64,000 nucleotides of DNA from Leishmania mexicana MHOM/GT/2001/U1103 (taxonomy: Eukaryota > Euglenozoa > Kinetoplastea > Trypanosomatida > Trypanosomatidae): positions 1,977,928 through 2,041,927 of the forward strand of contig NC_018324.1 in NCBI RefSeq assembly GCF_000234665.1, given 5' to 3'. Positions 38,806-48,644 of this stretch are shown here, one piece after another (position 1 is the first letter of the stretch; the number at the start of each line of letters is the position of its first letter). A model generated the notes under the pieces. It ran no database searches. It had not been told where the DNA came from and was given only the letters and a program-made list of their open reading frames with translations. A program made the position numbers and the translations under genes.

Positions 38806-40154
38806 CCGAGGCGCCGCTGGACCTAGTGAGGCATCTGTACTTGAAGTTCAACGGGCTATCCGCTACACATGCACAACATGCATTGGAGCATGCAACACAC
38901 GAAACGAATACATAACGAAAAGAGACAGCCACGAGATGAGCGAATCGCACACACGCGCACGCGACACAATCAAACGAAAAGAAACGAAGAGGCGCCCGTC
39001 AACGGGAAAAGGGCGGCAAAAGGAGAAAAAGAGGAACGTGCAAGCAGAGGGAAGGAGGGCGCGGGCGAGGGGGGCGAGCACGGTCTCAGAAAAGAAAAAC
39101 CGCGAGCAAACTATGATGTCATGAGTCACAGAACCTTGCCTACGATAAACACATGCCTGCGCACCACCAGCTGCAGCCGGCATGTAGGCCGGATGCGGTG
39201 TTATTCCGCAGATTTGGGGTTGTTCTCTCTCCACCGTGAATAATGCCTCCGTCCCTTCAACAGCGTGACAGAGCCGAAAGTAGGGGAGGAAACAGGAAAG
39301 CTGTTGAAAAGCGAGTCGGCTTCGTCAACAGCAGCACACAGATACCTCGAGAACTCGATCAGGTGGTTGTGTTTGACCGCGTTGCTTACATCAAGTCTCC
39401 CTACATAAAGTAGTAAACAAGGAGCCGTACAAATGCAACGGCTCGATAGGCACGAGAGTGCTGGGCTACCTGCCCTCCCGAATCGCCAGTCGCACTTGAT
39501 GGAGACGCGAACGGGAGGCTTTGCATGGGGTGGAACTGATTCTAGCACGCTCACAGCAGCGGGAGGAAGGCGCGTGTGGGGATTCTAGTGAACACACAAC
39601 GAAAAACGCCTAGAAGAGCTGGGCAAAGAGCTTTGCGAGCCCCCTCCAAGTCAAGAAACCAACCACACGTGCCCGATACCAGTGCCCTCCGCCAGCGCTG
39701 ACCGTCTTGGCAAAATACAACGCCGAGCTACACGAGCAAAAAAAAAGAGGGAAGCACATGTGAAAACCCGTGAAGAGAACGAGAAGGAAAAATCGTACAG
39801 ACGGCATCCGAGGCGCACTGACAAGCTGTGGAAGAAGAAGGGGAGGAGCTGTGGAAGCAGAGGAGATCGCAGGAGGCAGACGCCGATTGGCGGGGGTATG
39901 CGTTCACTGTCCAAGTTGGACCTTCACTGGAATACATTGCAACAAAAAGCTGTCAGCGTATGAAAAGCTTACATAGACATCAAGAGGCGGCAAAGACCGA
40001 GACAAAGAAATCGAGCAACACCCTGCAGCATGATAAGTCAGAAAGAGCTGATTGGGGGAGGGGGCAGCAGCATGAGCTGGAGATGATACATGCATGCTGG
40101 GACAGTGCAAACGTGACTCGGTGTCGGTGCGCTGTGCGGGTACACACACGCGTA

Positions 40155-40742
40155 TCAAGAGGCCAAACCCTCGCCCCTCGTCATCTTGTCAGCAGATGCC
40201 GCTAGCTCAGCTGCTGTGCGCTGCGGTGGCGGCAGCTGACGAGCGACAACGTACTTCTCGTACAGAGCAATGTGCTTATTACGTTCTCGCTCCATCCCCT
40301 CACGGTAAAGCCGGTCCACCGCGGTCAAGTGTTTCTTGGCCGTCAGTTTTTTAGTGTTGCGCTCGTAGTGCGAGGTCACCTGCTTGTACAGCTCGTCGAA
40401 GTTTCTCTGTTTGGTAGCCAACGTCTCGTCGTAGAGGTGGCGCACAAGAGCTTCCTCCTCGAGCGGGGTAATCTTGGTCACGGTGATGGTGGTGTCCTTC
40501 TTGATCGCAGCGTCCATCTGCCGCGCCACTTCTTCACGCTCACGCTGCCGCCGCTCCAGAGACTCGTCGTAGAGGTGGTGAATACGTTTGTCAAGAGCCT
40601 CCCTGGTGATGACGCTGCACGGTGCAAGTGGCTTCAGTTCGACCTTGACCCGATCACTACGGCTGAGACGATCTACGCTGCGCTGCAGCTCCTCTTCCGT
40701 CATCACCTTGGTAGGTGCGTACGAGTCCTTCTCCGTGTACAT
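40155..40742 (-). CDS. Small charged protein with repeated LYDE motif
   Basis: 195 residues from the ATG at 40742 (MYTEKDSYAPTKVMTEEEL). The frame is open upstream to 41225, but the extra 161 codons are leader-like (hydrophobic, from pyrimidine tracts). The body is highly charged and helical, with three clear copies of a motif (IHHLYDESLERRQREREE; VRHLYDETLATKQRNFDEL; VDRLYREGMERERNKHIAL). A weaker copy sits near the N terminus (QRSVDRLSRSDRVKVELK). Short Thr/Val/Lys strands separate them (KVELKPLAP, TITVTKITPLEEE). No signal peptide or membrane helix is seen. I do not recognise the family. The composition fits a cytoskeletal or flagellar protein, but that is a guess. The predicted leader contains a pyrimidine tract at about 40760-40800. 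Confidence 0.75.
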   Translation of the reverse strand: MYTEKDSYAPTKVMTEEELQRSVDRLSRSDRVKVELKPLAPCSVITREALDKRIHHLYDESLERRQREREEVARQMDAAIKKDTTITVTKITPLEEEALVRHLYDETLATKQRNFDELYKQVTSHYERNTKKLTAKKHLTAVDRLYREGMERERNKHIALYEKYVVARQLPPPQRTAAELAASADKMTRGEGLAS

Positions 40743-43127
40743 GGCGCTGCGGTAGTTTTCCCTTTTTTTCGTCGAGGCCACAAAGGCGAGTCGGAAGAAG
40801 GAGACAGCGATAAGCACGCGTGACGGACAGCGAAAGCCTCTCGAAGAGAGGTCGACGTGGCGAACGCAGAGCAAACACAGGCCTGGAATGCGTGCGACCT
40901 TGTGCTGCCTGTGGTGATCGGTCCATGCACCGTGAGAGTCGGTGGCGTACAGAACGTCGACAACGTGTCTTTGTGACTGAAAAACGAGCACTCGACGCCG
41001 CGAAGACAGAAAAATAAAAAAGAAGGCGGTGATGACGCACGCGCGACCGGGACAAGAGTGGAGGCGGCACGGCTGCGAAGAAGAGACGAGAGGCAAAGAG
41101 AGGGAAGGGGGTGTGAGGAGTGAAAAAAGTCCGGAGAAGAGACGATGGTCCTGATGCATGGAAAAAAGGTCACCTCTACCGGGGAAAAAGTAGTGGGCCC
41201 CCGGGGTAACGTGCATGTACTTCACGACACGCGCACACCGAGATAGCGACAGCTCCAGGGGCCACTTAGCAAACGCCAGACAACCACCGAGTACGCGCCA
41301 CAGGCGACGATAGACTTTCTCATTCAGTGCCGTCGACGTGGCAGCGACTGCTCAGATTCTGCGACACGCCTGCAAGCTTCCTTCTCGCCTTTTTCTTTAG
41401 GGCCTCTGCACATACCCCAGATAAAAAAGGGGAAAAGGCTATGACAGACAGTAAAACCGAGCAAAGGTCATCAGCACACTACACAATAAAAAAAAAAACA
41501 TTTGCTTGCGCGGTTTGCACAACGTGCCCATTCCACCACGCACACGCCAGCAAAAAAAAAGTATACACGCCTCCGCAACCACAGTGCCACAGCCCTCTGG
41601 CCGCAACATCTCCCGGTCGCCGAGAACGAATCGCGCCATGCGTCCAACAGCATCTGCCCACCCCTTCCTCGGCTACGTGCTGCGCGGTCGGCGTCGGAGG
41701 GCTCTGCTCGAGGGCGGTGGCGGTGGCGTCCGCCCTGCGGGGTTACAGGGGGTGGGGGCCGGGCGCGTGCCGGATGAGCTCCGAGGAACAAGTCGGCCAG
41801 CCTCCGGTGAGAGCCCTTCCGAGCCCCGGCAACCTGGTCGTGCGCCATGCTTCTCCCTCCACGTTCGGGTCCGGAGGACTCGAGGGCGCTGATTCGGGGC
41901 TCTCCCTCGCCATGCTCCCGGCACACGTGCCCTCCACATCGGCGCACCGGGTCGGGCGCAGGAGACGCCGCATGCTCTGCGCACACATGCGCCGTGGCGT
42001 CGCGATGCGTATGGTCCCCTTCGCGCCCTTTTTCGTCCCTCACTCTTGCGCATCGGACAACCGCATGCCTTGCCTGGATGCGGTACACCCAGGCACAGCT
42101 GTGCATGGCAGCGCCTGCGCACCGTGTGCTCGCACTAAGGGATCTTGTGGCCTGCCTCAGGGCGCCGCTGCTGTCCGGGTGGCGGTCATCTTCCTCCACC
42201 TCCGTCGATGCCGTCGTGGCAAGCACGGTGGCCGCAGCATTTCGCCGCTGTGCCTATGGGTGTATTATTATCGTACAGCATCGCCGCGGCTCCTGATTTG
42301 ACGTCTGTCTGTGCCGCACCATCCGCCTGCGGCGATTAGGGGTGCCTGGCAGAAAAAAAACGAGAGAGGTGCTGCCTGAGTGCCGCTGCTCTCTCCTCAT
42401 CCGGAGAGCCCGCCCGCAGCAGCTGCCAGGGAGTGATATGCTGGCGCACGCGCGACCGCTGCGCATGTGGGCTGTGCGTATGTGCGGAGCTCCGAAGAAG
42501 CGTCAATGACTGCGTATCTGCATGAAAGCCACCGAAGCGCTGTGGTCACATTGTGTTTTCCGGCGTGATCACCTGCCGCGGGACGTTCCGTGAAAGATGG
42601 TGGTGGGTGCGGCGCAGAAGCGCGATGAAGTCGGGGGAGGAGGGGGAGGAGGAGGGGCCAGCAGACCCGATCTCTTTTCTATCTCGCGTATACAAAACAA
42701 AAGGAGAGGGGAGGTGAAAAAAAGGTCCATAGAAAGGGGAATAAGCGAACGACATCCAGTGAAGGAAGAAAAACGGTGGGGGTGGGGGGCACCCACGCAC
42801 GCACAAGACTTGATGGTATTCGAAAATAATAAGTTATAAAGATAGTTTTACATGGGGAAGAGAAAAAGAGAGGTGCACGCCGTCAGTACAGGATACGCAC
42901 ACACACCGCTCCCGCGACAGACGCACTCCGGTGGGGGAGGGGGGGAAGAACCTAATACCAAAGTACGGCGCTGAAGGTATAATGACTACAGGGCATGTTA
43001 TTGCCTCTGCTTTAGCAGCCGTACACAAAGACAGGCGAAGGGAGACAACATGAAACAGTCACGAGGACCTGGTGTCTCTTGTTGTTTTTTCTTTTTTGGT
43101 TCCGTTTGGGTGGATTTGACTGCGTAC
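40743..43127. other. Spacer: 3' UTR of divergent kinase gene and leader of LYDE-repeat gene
   Basis: No gene supported. Its central 1 kb (41580-42540) is compositionally distinct and is entered separately as a probable retroposon remnant. On either side are homopolymer-rich UTR stretches (A-runs at 41489-41499 and 42352-42359). Confidence 0.6.
41580..42540. repeat. Probable SIDER-type degenerate retroposon in the kinase-gene 3' UTR
   Basis: About 0.95 kb of GC-rich, high-complexity sequence without a conserved frame sits inside otherwise A/T-run-rich UTR. The right part (about 42370-42520: CATCCGGAGAGCCCGCCCGC, then CAGCAGCTGCCAGGGAGTGA, then GTGCGGAGCTCCGAAGAAGC) has the texture of sequence I associate with repeated Leishmania 3' UTR elements (SIDER2), from recall only. 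Long open frames on both strands (plus 41327-42301, minus 41471-42226) are a by-product of GC content. Boundaries are approximate, and orientation is not settled. Confidence 0.45.
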
Positions 43128-46100
43128 TCACTCGCCCCGGTAGACGTCCGCGGCTTTCAGGTGCCCCAGGTTGGTTGGGGTCCACGAGAAACACAAGTAA
43201 GTGTGCAGCTCCTCCTCTGTCGGCGCCTCGATGCCGAAGGTCGGGTAGAAGTACTCGAACAGCTCACGTAGCGCCTGAGAGGCATCCTCTTTTGTGGCCA
43301 CGCGCCGCGCACTACCCCAGGCGGCCACGTCCTTCGCGAGAGTTCCTTCGACGTCCACGTAGCTGCAGTACAGCTCGTTAAGCGGCCAGTACCGGCCGAA
43401 GCCATCGTCCTCGACGCACGAGTCAAGCACAGTTTCACCGATGAAGCGGTTGCGCACGAGCTCTGCCACATTTGGCTGTATGCCTTGTCCTACATCGATG
43501 ATGCAGATGAAGCGCAGCGGACCCAACTTGGCATGATTTGCCACACCTGTCTCGGCGGGAAAGCGCAGGTAGTGTAAAGGCTCATCAGGCCCAAACTGGA
43601 AGCCGTATAGAATACCAGCGTAGTACTGACGTGACCCGGCCAGCGCCACAGCCTCCTCTGGGCTCTCCCTCAGGTGCGCGATTTGCGCTGGCGGCCTCGC
43701 CACGTAGCGGTACCCAATGTTGTCCCCACGGAGCTGATTGTTCAGCATCATATCCAGCACTTTCCAGTCGAACAGCATCTTGGTGACGAGTTGGATAAAA
43801 AGGAACTGGAAAAGCTCGCCATCGCGCAGGGGGGAGTTGACCAGTTGGTCGTACAAGGGGTCGAAGTCGGCGTCGTGCTCCGTCAAGAACCGCCCCAGTG
43901 TACCATCCATCAAGTCTGTGACCAAGTAGCACAGTTTGATTGTCGCGTCGTCGTCCCCGCGTCGCGCCTCGGCCGCGGTCTCTGCTGGTAGCCCCTTCGG
44001 CGTCTGCTGGCTCACGATGAAGTCATGGGCGCGGCCGCCGTAGCACACAGCAAAGTCTTCGAGCTCATTCAGCAGGACGTAGAACGCGACATCCGTGAGA
44101 GACTCCCGCACGTACTGCTCGTGGTCCATGCCCTCCGGGATGACGAACACCTTTACCGCCACAGGGAGCCGCTGAGAGCCGTAGATGCCGCTGTAGACAA
44201 GGCCGCTGCCGCCTCGACCGAGAAACCGCAGCACCTCTATGTCAGTCGTAGCACCAGTAAAGATGGCGCAGTTGCCGTTCTGGATGTAGTCACGCCACCG
44301 TGTGATCAAGCTCTCCCGCTTCGTAAACGGACTCGACGGACCAACAGAGGAGGCGCTTCGCAGCTCGCTGCAGGTCGTCGTCACCTCGTCCAGCCTCACA
44401 CCTTCGAAGTCTGCTACGACACAGAGTGGCGGCGCCTCAGCCTTCTCGGCATCCTCCTCCTGATCCGAATCCACAGTAGAAACCAAGGCGGGTACGATGT
44501 TGGGGCTTTGCGCGGACGTGGCGCCGGCAGTGTTATGAACAGAGCCCAAGTGTACCAGCACGGGCGGGACGCTCTTGGAACCGCACAGCATCTCCTCCGA
44601 TGACTTGGTGCCGGCCAGTTCAACTGCATCCGAGGAGCTGGGGAACCCTGCATCTCTGTCTTGGTCACCATCAAAGCTGGCGCGCGTACCACCCGCATCG
44701 GGTACCATCTCGGTCACAGTGTCCATGGTCGTAGATGTGGCCGCTTGGAGCCCGATCTCTGTCAACAACGGCCTAGGGGACAGGGAGGGTGTGGGGCTGT
44801 CTGTGGTCGTGTGCGCCGAGTCCACCGCCGGGATGCCCGAAAGAAGCGAACCACTGGGAGGGGAGTCGGCCGAGACGTCACCCGCAGGAGGTGCGCCAGA
44901 CCCAGCCGTCGCTTGCTTGCTCGGCGGAACGAAGAAGCGGGAGAGGGTTACGCCATTGAGCTGCAACGACGCCCCCGCCGTGAGCTCACCGCAGCGAAAG
45001 AGGAGCGGTGCGAAGGGCAAAGCACCGCCATGGGCGTCCCCGGTGGCGCGGCGCCACAGCTCACCACGAGTGCACCCGAACTGATCCCTCATTTTGTCGA
45101 AGAGAGCTACCAGCGCCAGGACGGCTGTTTCGGGGCTGCTGACCTCCACCGTTGCCGCCCACTGCGCCGCATCGCGGCCCGCGACGCCTAGGCACGGCAA
45201 CGTTTCACCGGCGCCAAAGAGTGGGAGCGAGAAGGTTTCCTGCAGCTCCGCTGGCGTCGCATAGAGCGGCACAACCGCCTCCTCCAGGTTCAGCAGTGTC
45301 AGAAGGCGGGTGTGAGCGGGAAAAAGCAACCACTCATCGTTCTTCGTAGGGTGCTCAAAGGCCACGTGGTGGCTACCACTCGAACGCGCGGCGACAAGGT
45401 CGGAGCGAAGGTGCCGCGCTGCTTGCCCAGGTGGCGTGAAGGTCATACCGCGGAAGCGGACATCGAAGTAGGCGCGAAACAGTAGCTGCAGGTAGAAGAG
45501 CTGAAACACTTCGGCATCCGTGAAGGGCTGCGTCGTCAGCGACAAGGGCCGCCGCATTACCCCCTTGCGAGACGTGGGGAGCAGGACCGCCACCGGCACG
45601 AGCCGGGCGCGCCGGCCACGCGTCCCCTTTTCGAGGGCGCTGATCGCAGCTGCGGAGCAGCTCACCTTCGCCTCGATGCGGATCCGCTGCTGCCCTACGA
45701 GGTCGTCCCAGTCGCACAGCTGGACCGCTGCGTAAGGGAAGTGGGCCACATCGCAACAACCAGCATCGCCGAGGGCCAGATACAGGGCGGCTGTTACGCT
45801 GAAGCGCTTCCAGCAAGGCACGACCGGGACAGCGGTGGTCGTCAGCCGTCCGGCCTGCATGCCCATTGTGTTGCGAGCTGCGGAGCCCGCGCTGTTCACC
45901 ACTGAGTCACCACCGTTCATGGGCACACTTGCCTGCGACGACGGAGGAGGCGTTGCACCGGGCACTGTGCCGCCGCCGCCTGCGCCATCGAATGACGCAT
46001 TGGCGGAGCACAAGAACGTCGTCATGCCAGGGAGCACCATTTCGTCGGCCGCCTCTCTTCCGAAACCCAAGGGTGGTGCATTGTCCATGCTGGCGGTCGT

Positions 46101-47237
46101 GTCGCTCTCCTCGACCGCGCCGCGCACGTGCACCGTCGGCTCTCGTGCAATGGCTGATGGCAGGACCTCGCTCGGCTCCCGCTGCTCGTCTAGCAAAGGC
46201 AGCAGCAAGAACTCTGACCCGTCCCAGACGCAGCCCGGGTACGCCTTCAGCAAAGACTCCAGTGGACTTGCTTCGCCTTGCAGTACCTCGACAAGATAGG
46301 TGCGTGCCTCAACGTCGCCGAGGTGCACGGCCAGCGTCTCTGCGCGCGATTGGCTACGGTGCGCTCCTGTGTTCTGCCGGCCATACGAACGCAGTGATGG
46401 CCGCGATATTGGTTGTCGATCGATGCTCTGCACAGTGGTGCCGGCAAGGTTAGGCGCCATCCGCAGGCTTAGGCATGGAAGAAAAGTGCCTAGTGGAGAG
46501 TCATTGAAGGCGGCGGCGCCTAAAAAGTGCAGCACCTGGAGTGGATGTTGCTGATTTCCGGCTGCGCGGCCATTCTTCTCCCCAAAGGTGGGCGGAAACG
46601 GCGCCGCGCCGCGGTTGCCTCGACGCAGCTGCCACCGGAGCGAGATCGTGCCGAGCCCCTCTGCTTCAGAGCCGCTACAACTCGATGCAGCCCATGTTGG
46701 GCCGGACGTCGAAAACTCAGAGTGCTGCGGGCTCGAGACGGGGGCCACAGGCTGCCGAGGTGCACGATTCGGGGCTGCTGACAAAATAAGCGGCTGCCAC
46801 GCCGCGAGAGACAAGAGATGTGATTCCCGATGATGCCGGAAAGATGCTGAAGGCGGCGCGACTTGCAGGCGCTCCAGAGTTTGTTTGGCCGCTGCGACCG
46901 CCTTCCCTTCCGTAGCGGAGCGAGATGAGCGGTATCGCCGCCGCTGCGCAGCAGCCGCACAACCAGAAAGAGCGTCCAACGGTCGTACGGGAGTAGATGC
47001 AAATCTAGAGTTTAGGTGAGCGGCAGTCGATGTTTTTCGAACTGCAGGAGGCGACGGCTGAAGGTGTGCTTGGCGTGGTGATCCGCTCCTGCCGGTGCCT
47101 CCGTGGACCAAGCGATGTCCACCATGAGCATCAAGCGAGTGCTGGTATGGTGGTCGAGGGGCGATGTAGAAAGCCTGCACTTGGTTCTCAAGGACCGCCT
47201 CCCGCACATGAGGGGCTTCATGAATAATGGAGCCCAT
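43128..47237 (-). CDS. Large protein with C-terminal divergent protein kinase (pseudokinase-like) domain
   Basis: 1369 residues from the ATG at 47237 (MGSIIHEAPHVREAVLENQV). The frame runs on to 47366, but a pyrimidine tract and AG end just 2 bases before this ATG. Residues 1-450 are mostly disordered (Ser/Pro/Arg/Ala). A globular segment lies at ~455-800 (RFSVTAALYLALGDAGCCDV, EVFQLFYLQLLFRAYFDVRF), and a Ser/Thr-rich linker at ~800-1010. The kinase domain occupies ~1040-1369: glycine loop GRGGSGLVYSG, lysine VAVKVFV, hinge-like YLVTDLMDG, a loop reading NNQLRGDN where HRDLKPEN is usual, and IIDVGQG for DFG. ATP- and Mg-binding residues (Lys, Asn, DVG Asp) persist, but the catalytic Asp position is Gln1168. 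It was not assigned to a named kinase family; substrate and location are unknown. Confidence 0.75.
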   Translation of the reverse strand: MGSIIHEAPHVREAVLENQVQAFYIAPRPPYQHSLDAHGGHRLVHGGTGRSGSPRQAHLQPSPPAVRKTSTAAHLNSRFASTPVRPLDALSGCAAAAQRRRYRSSRSATEGKAVAAAKQTLERLQVAPPSASFRHHRESHLLSLAAWQPLILSAAPNRAPRQPVAPVSSPQHSEFSTSGPTWAASSCSGSEAEGLGTISLRWQLRRGNRGAAPFPPTFGEKNGRAAGNQQHPLQVLHFLGAAAFNDSPLGTFLPCLSLRMAPNLAGTTVQSIDRQPISRPSLRSYGRQNTGAHRSQSRAETLAVHLGDVEARTYLVEVLQGEASPLESLLKAYPGCVWDGSEFLLLPLLDEQREPSEVLPSAIAREPTVHVRGAVEESDTTASMDNAPPLGFGREAADEMVLPGMTTFLCSANASFDGAGGGGTVPGATPPPSSQASVPMNGGDSVVNSAGSAARNTMGMQAGRLTTTAVPVVPCWKRFSVTAALYLALGDAGCCDVAHFPYAAVQLCDWDDLVGQQRIRIEAKVSCSAAAISALEKGTRGRRARLVPVAVLLPTSRKGVMRRPLSLTTQPFTDAEVFQLFYLQLLFRAYFDVRFRGMTFTPPGQAARHLRSDLVAARSSGSHHVAFEHPTKNDEWLLFPAHTRLLTLLNLEEAVVPLYATPAELQETFSLPLFGAGETLPCLGVAGRDAAQWAATVEVSSPETAVLALVALFDKMRDQFGCTRGELWRRATGDAHGGALPFAPLLFRCGELTAGASLQLNGVTLSRFFVPPSKQATAGSGAPPAGDVSADSPPSGSLLSGIPAVDSAHTTTDSPTPSLSPRPLLTEIGLQAATSTTMDTVTEMVPDAGGTRASFDGDQDRDAGFPSSSDAVELAGTKSSEEMLCGSKSVPPVLVHLGSVHNTAGATSAQSPNIVPALVSTVDSDQEEDAEKAEAPPLCVVADFEGVRLDEVTTTCSELRSASSVGPSSPFTKRESLITRWRDYIQNGNCAIFTGATTDIEVLRFLGRGGSGLVYSGIYGSQRLPVAVKVFVIPEGMDHEQYVRESLTDVAFYVLLNELEDFAVCYGGRAHDFIVSQQTPKGLPAETAAEARRGDDDATIKLCYLVTDLMDGTLGRFLTEHDADFDPLYDQLVNSPLRDGELFQFLFIQLVTKMLFDWKVLDMMLNNQLRGDNIGYRYVARPPAQIAHLRESPEEAVALAGSRQYYAGILYGFQFGPDEPLHYLRFPAETGVANHAKLGPLRFICIIDVGQGIQPNVAELVRNRFIGETVLDSCVEDDGFGRYWPLNELYCSYVDVEGTLAKDVAAWGSARRVATKEDASQALRELFEYFYPTFGIEAPTEEELHTYLCFSWTPTNLGHLKAADVYRGE

Positions 47238-47239
47238 TA

Positions 47240-47275
47240 CTCCACAGGAGGCAACGGGGAGAAGAGGAGGGTGGC
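47240..47275 (-). promoter_or_regulatory. Predicted trans-splice acceptor for the kinase gene
   Basis: The minus strand reads CCACCCTCCTCTTCTCCCCG, then TTGCCTCCTGTGGAG, then TAATG. If this AG is used, the leader is 2 bases plus the spliced leader, and Met at 47237 is the first codon. Confidence 0.5.
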
Positions 47276-47540
47276 ACTGGACGCAGAGGTGTGTGTAGTG
47301 GTGCCTCGGCAGAGGTGCTACTGACTGAGCGAGAAGCCTCTGCCGGCCCCTTCTAGTGACGCACAAGGGAAGGGAAAAAGATCGAAGACGCGGGAGAGAT
47401 ACGGGGTGACCGGGGTACCACAGAACACGTCAATCGAAAAAAAAACGCGTGACGCAACTACCTAGAGCGGAAACAAAAACAAGACGTGGGGGATAGCATA
47501 CATCGGAGTGAGTGTTGGGGTATGTATCGATGAGTAAGGA

Positions 47541-47590
47541 TATGTGTGTGTGTGTCTGTATATATATATATATGTGTGTGTGTGTGTGCG
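47541..47590. repeat. Compound (TG)n(TA)n(TG)n microsatellite
   Basis: TG units, then seven or eight TA units, then TG units again. The TA core can form a hairpin and is likely polymorphic. Confidence 0.9.
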
Positions 47591-48644
47591 TGGTAGAGTG
47601 GTGAGGGTGAACGGGGAAAAAGGGTGTGCAAAAGGAGAGGGGAGGCCGTGTATAAACCAACAGGCACCACCCACAGTGAGGGAGAAGTGGCTGCCTCGCG
47701 GAGGCCGTGTTTCAGCTGCAGGGCGGGTCAAGACGCACAGAACACGAAAAGAAAACCAAAAAGTAGATACAAAAGAGGCAGCGGCGTTGCAGCGGCGGCA
47801 AGCATGTATAGACGCACCAGAGATCTGTCAGGCTCAAGCACTCACGCGCTCGCACACTGATGTGATGCGGCTGGCTGCAAACGGTCGGATGAGGACGGGG
47901 AAGGAGAAGAGGAGGACGAAAGAGGAGAGAAACATGTCATAAGGAATACAAGAGGAAAGGGAACAAAGGAGCTGAGCAGCGAGGAGGTGATGGCCACGCA
48001 CACACACACACGTCAGTGTTGAGGCGGTCGCAGTCACCAACAACCACAAGAAAAGCACATGTCACCCTACACGTGCTTCGGTGATAAGTGGAAGAGGGGC
48101 GGCACGGTTGAGCTCCCTTCCGCCTTGACAGCGCTTCATGTTGGTGGCAGCCTATTGCCCTTCACCATTCCCTGCCGCGCTATATCCAACAGCCTCAGCG
48201 TCTCCCTCCCCATGGCATGTGTGTGTGTGTGTGTCACATCGTATGTTGGCGCAACGATTGCGCCTTTCAACCATTTTATCATTTCCTTGTGAGCTTTCTG
48301 TGCGATGAGGTGACTCTCTCCTCCCCTCTCCTTCAACTCGAAGGCGCAATTTTTTCGGCAGCCTCGGTCATGAAGACGATCGCGCCAAAGGCCGAGAAGG
48401 AAGAGCACACACAAACGCCAGGGCGCTCGGCACTCGTGCAAGAAAAGAATGTGCCGAGACAAACAGAGACAGGGAGTCGACGGTGGACGAATTACGTCGT
48501 GCCTGGCCACAGTAAAAGCAAGTGGGAGGCGAGCACAGTGACGCGGTGCACGAAAGAAACAAAAGGAGCCGATGGGCTAGGCAAAGGTGAAAACAAGCGC
48601 GCACAGCAGCTGAGAAGCAACCAGATCGCAGGGCATGAGCCTTT

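Larger units (their letters stand above)
38569..40154. other. Spacer: 3' UTR of LYDE-repeat gene and leader of RELCH-like gene
   Basis: No gene supported. It contains the (GT)n tract at 38771-38804, and the plus strand is purine-rich at 38960-39110 and 39740-39860. Open frames are simple-sequence derived. Confidence 0.65.
47238..48644. other. Spacer: 3' UTR of RbfA-like gene and leader of kinase gene
   Basis: No gene supported. It holds the mixed TG/TA microsatellite at 47541-47590, a CA-rich stretch near 48000, and a (GT)n tract at about 48217-48234. Confidence 0.65.

Noticed and set aside
38456..39124. Plus-strand 222-codon frame
   Set aside because: Starts antisense inside the RELCH-like gene and runs through the (GT)n tract and purine-rich UTR; no domain.
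41327..42301. Plus-strand 324-codon frame and minus-strand 251-codon frame (41471-42226)
   Set aside because: Both lie in the probable retroposon remnant. Composition is His/Arg/Pro/Ala-rich with no domain, and the openness is explained by GC content.
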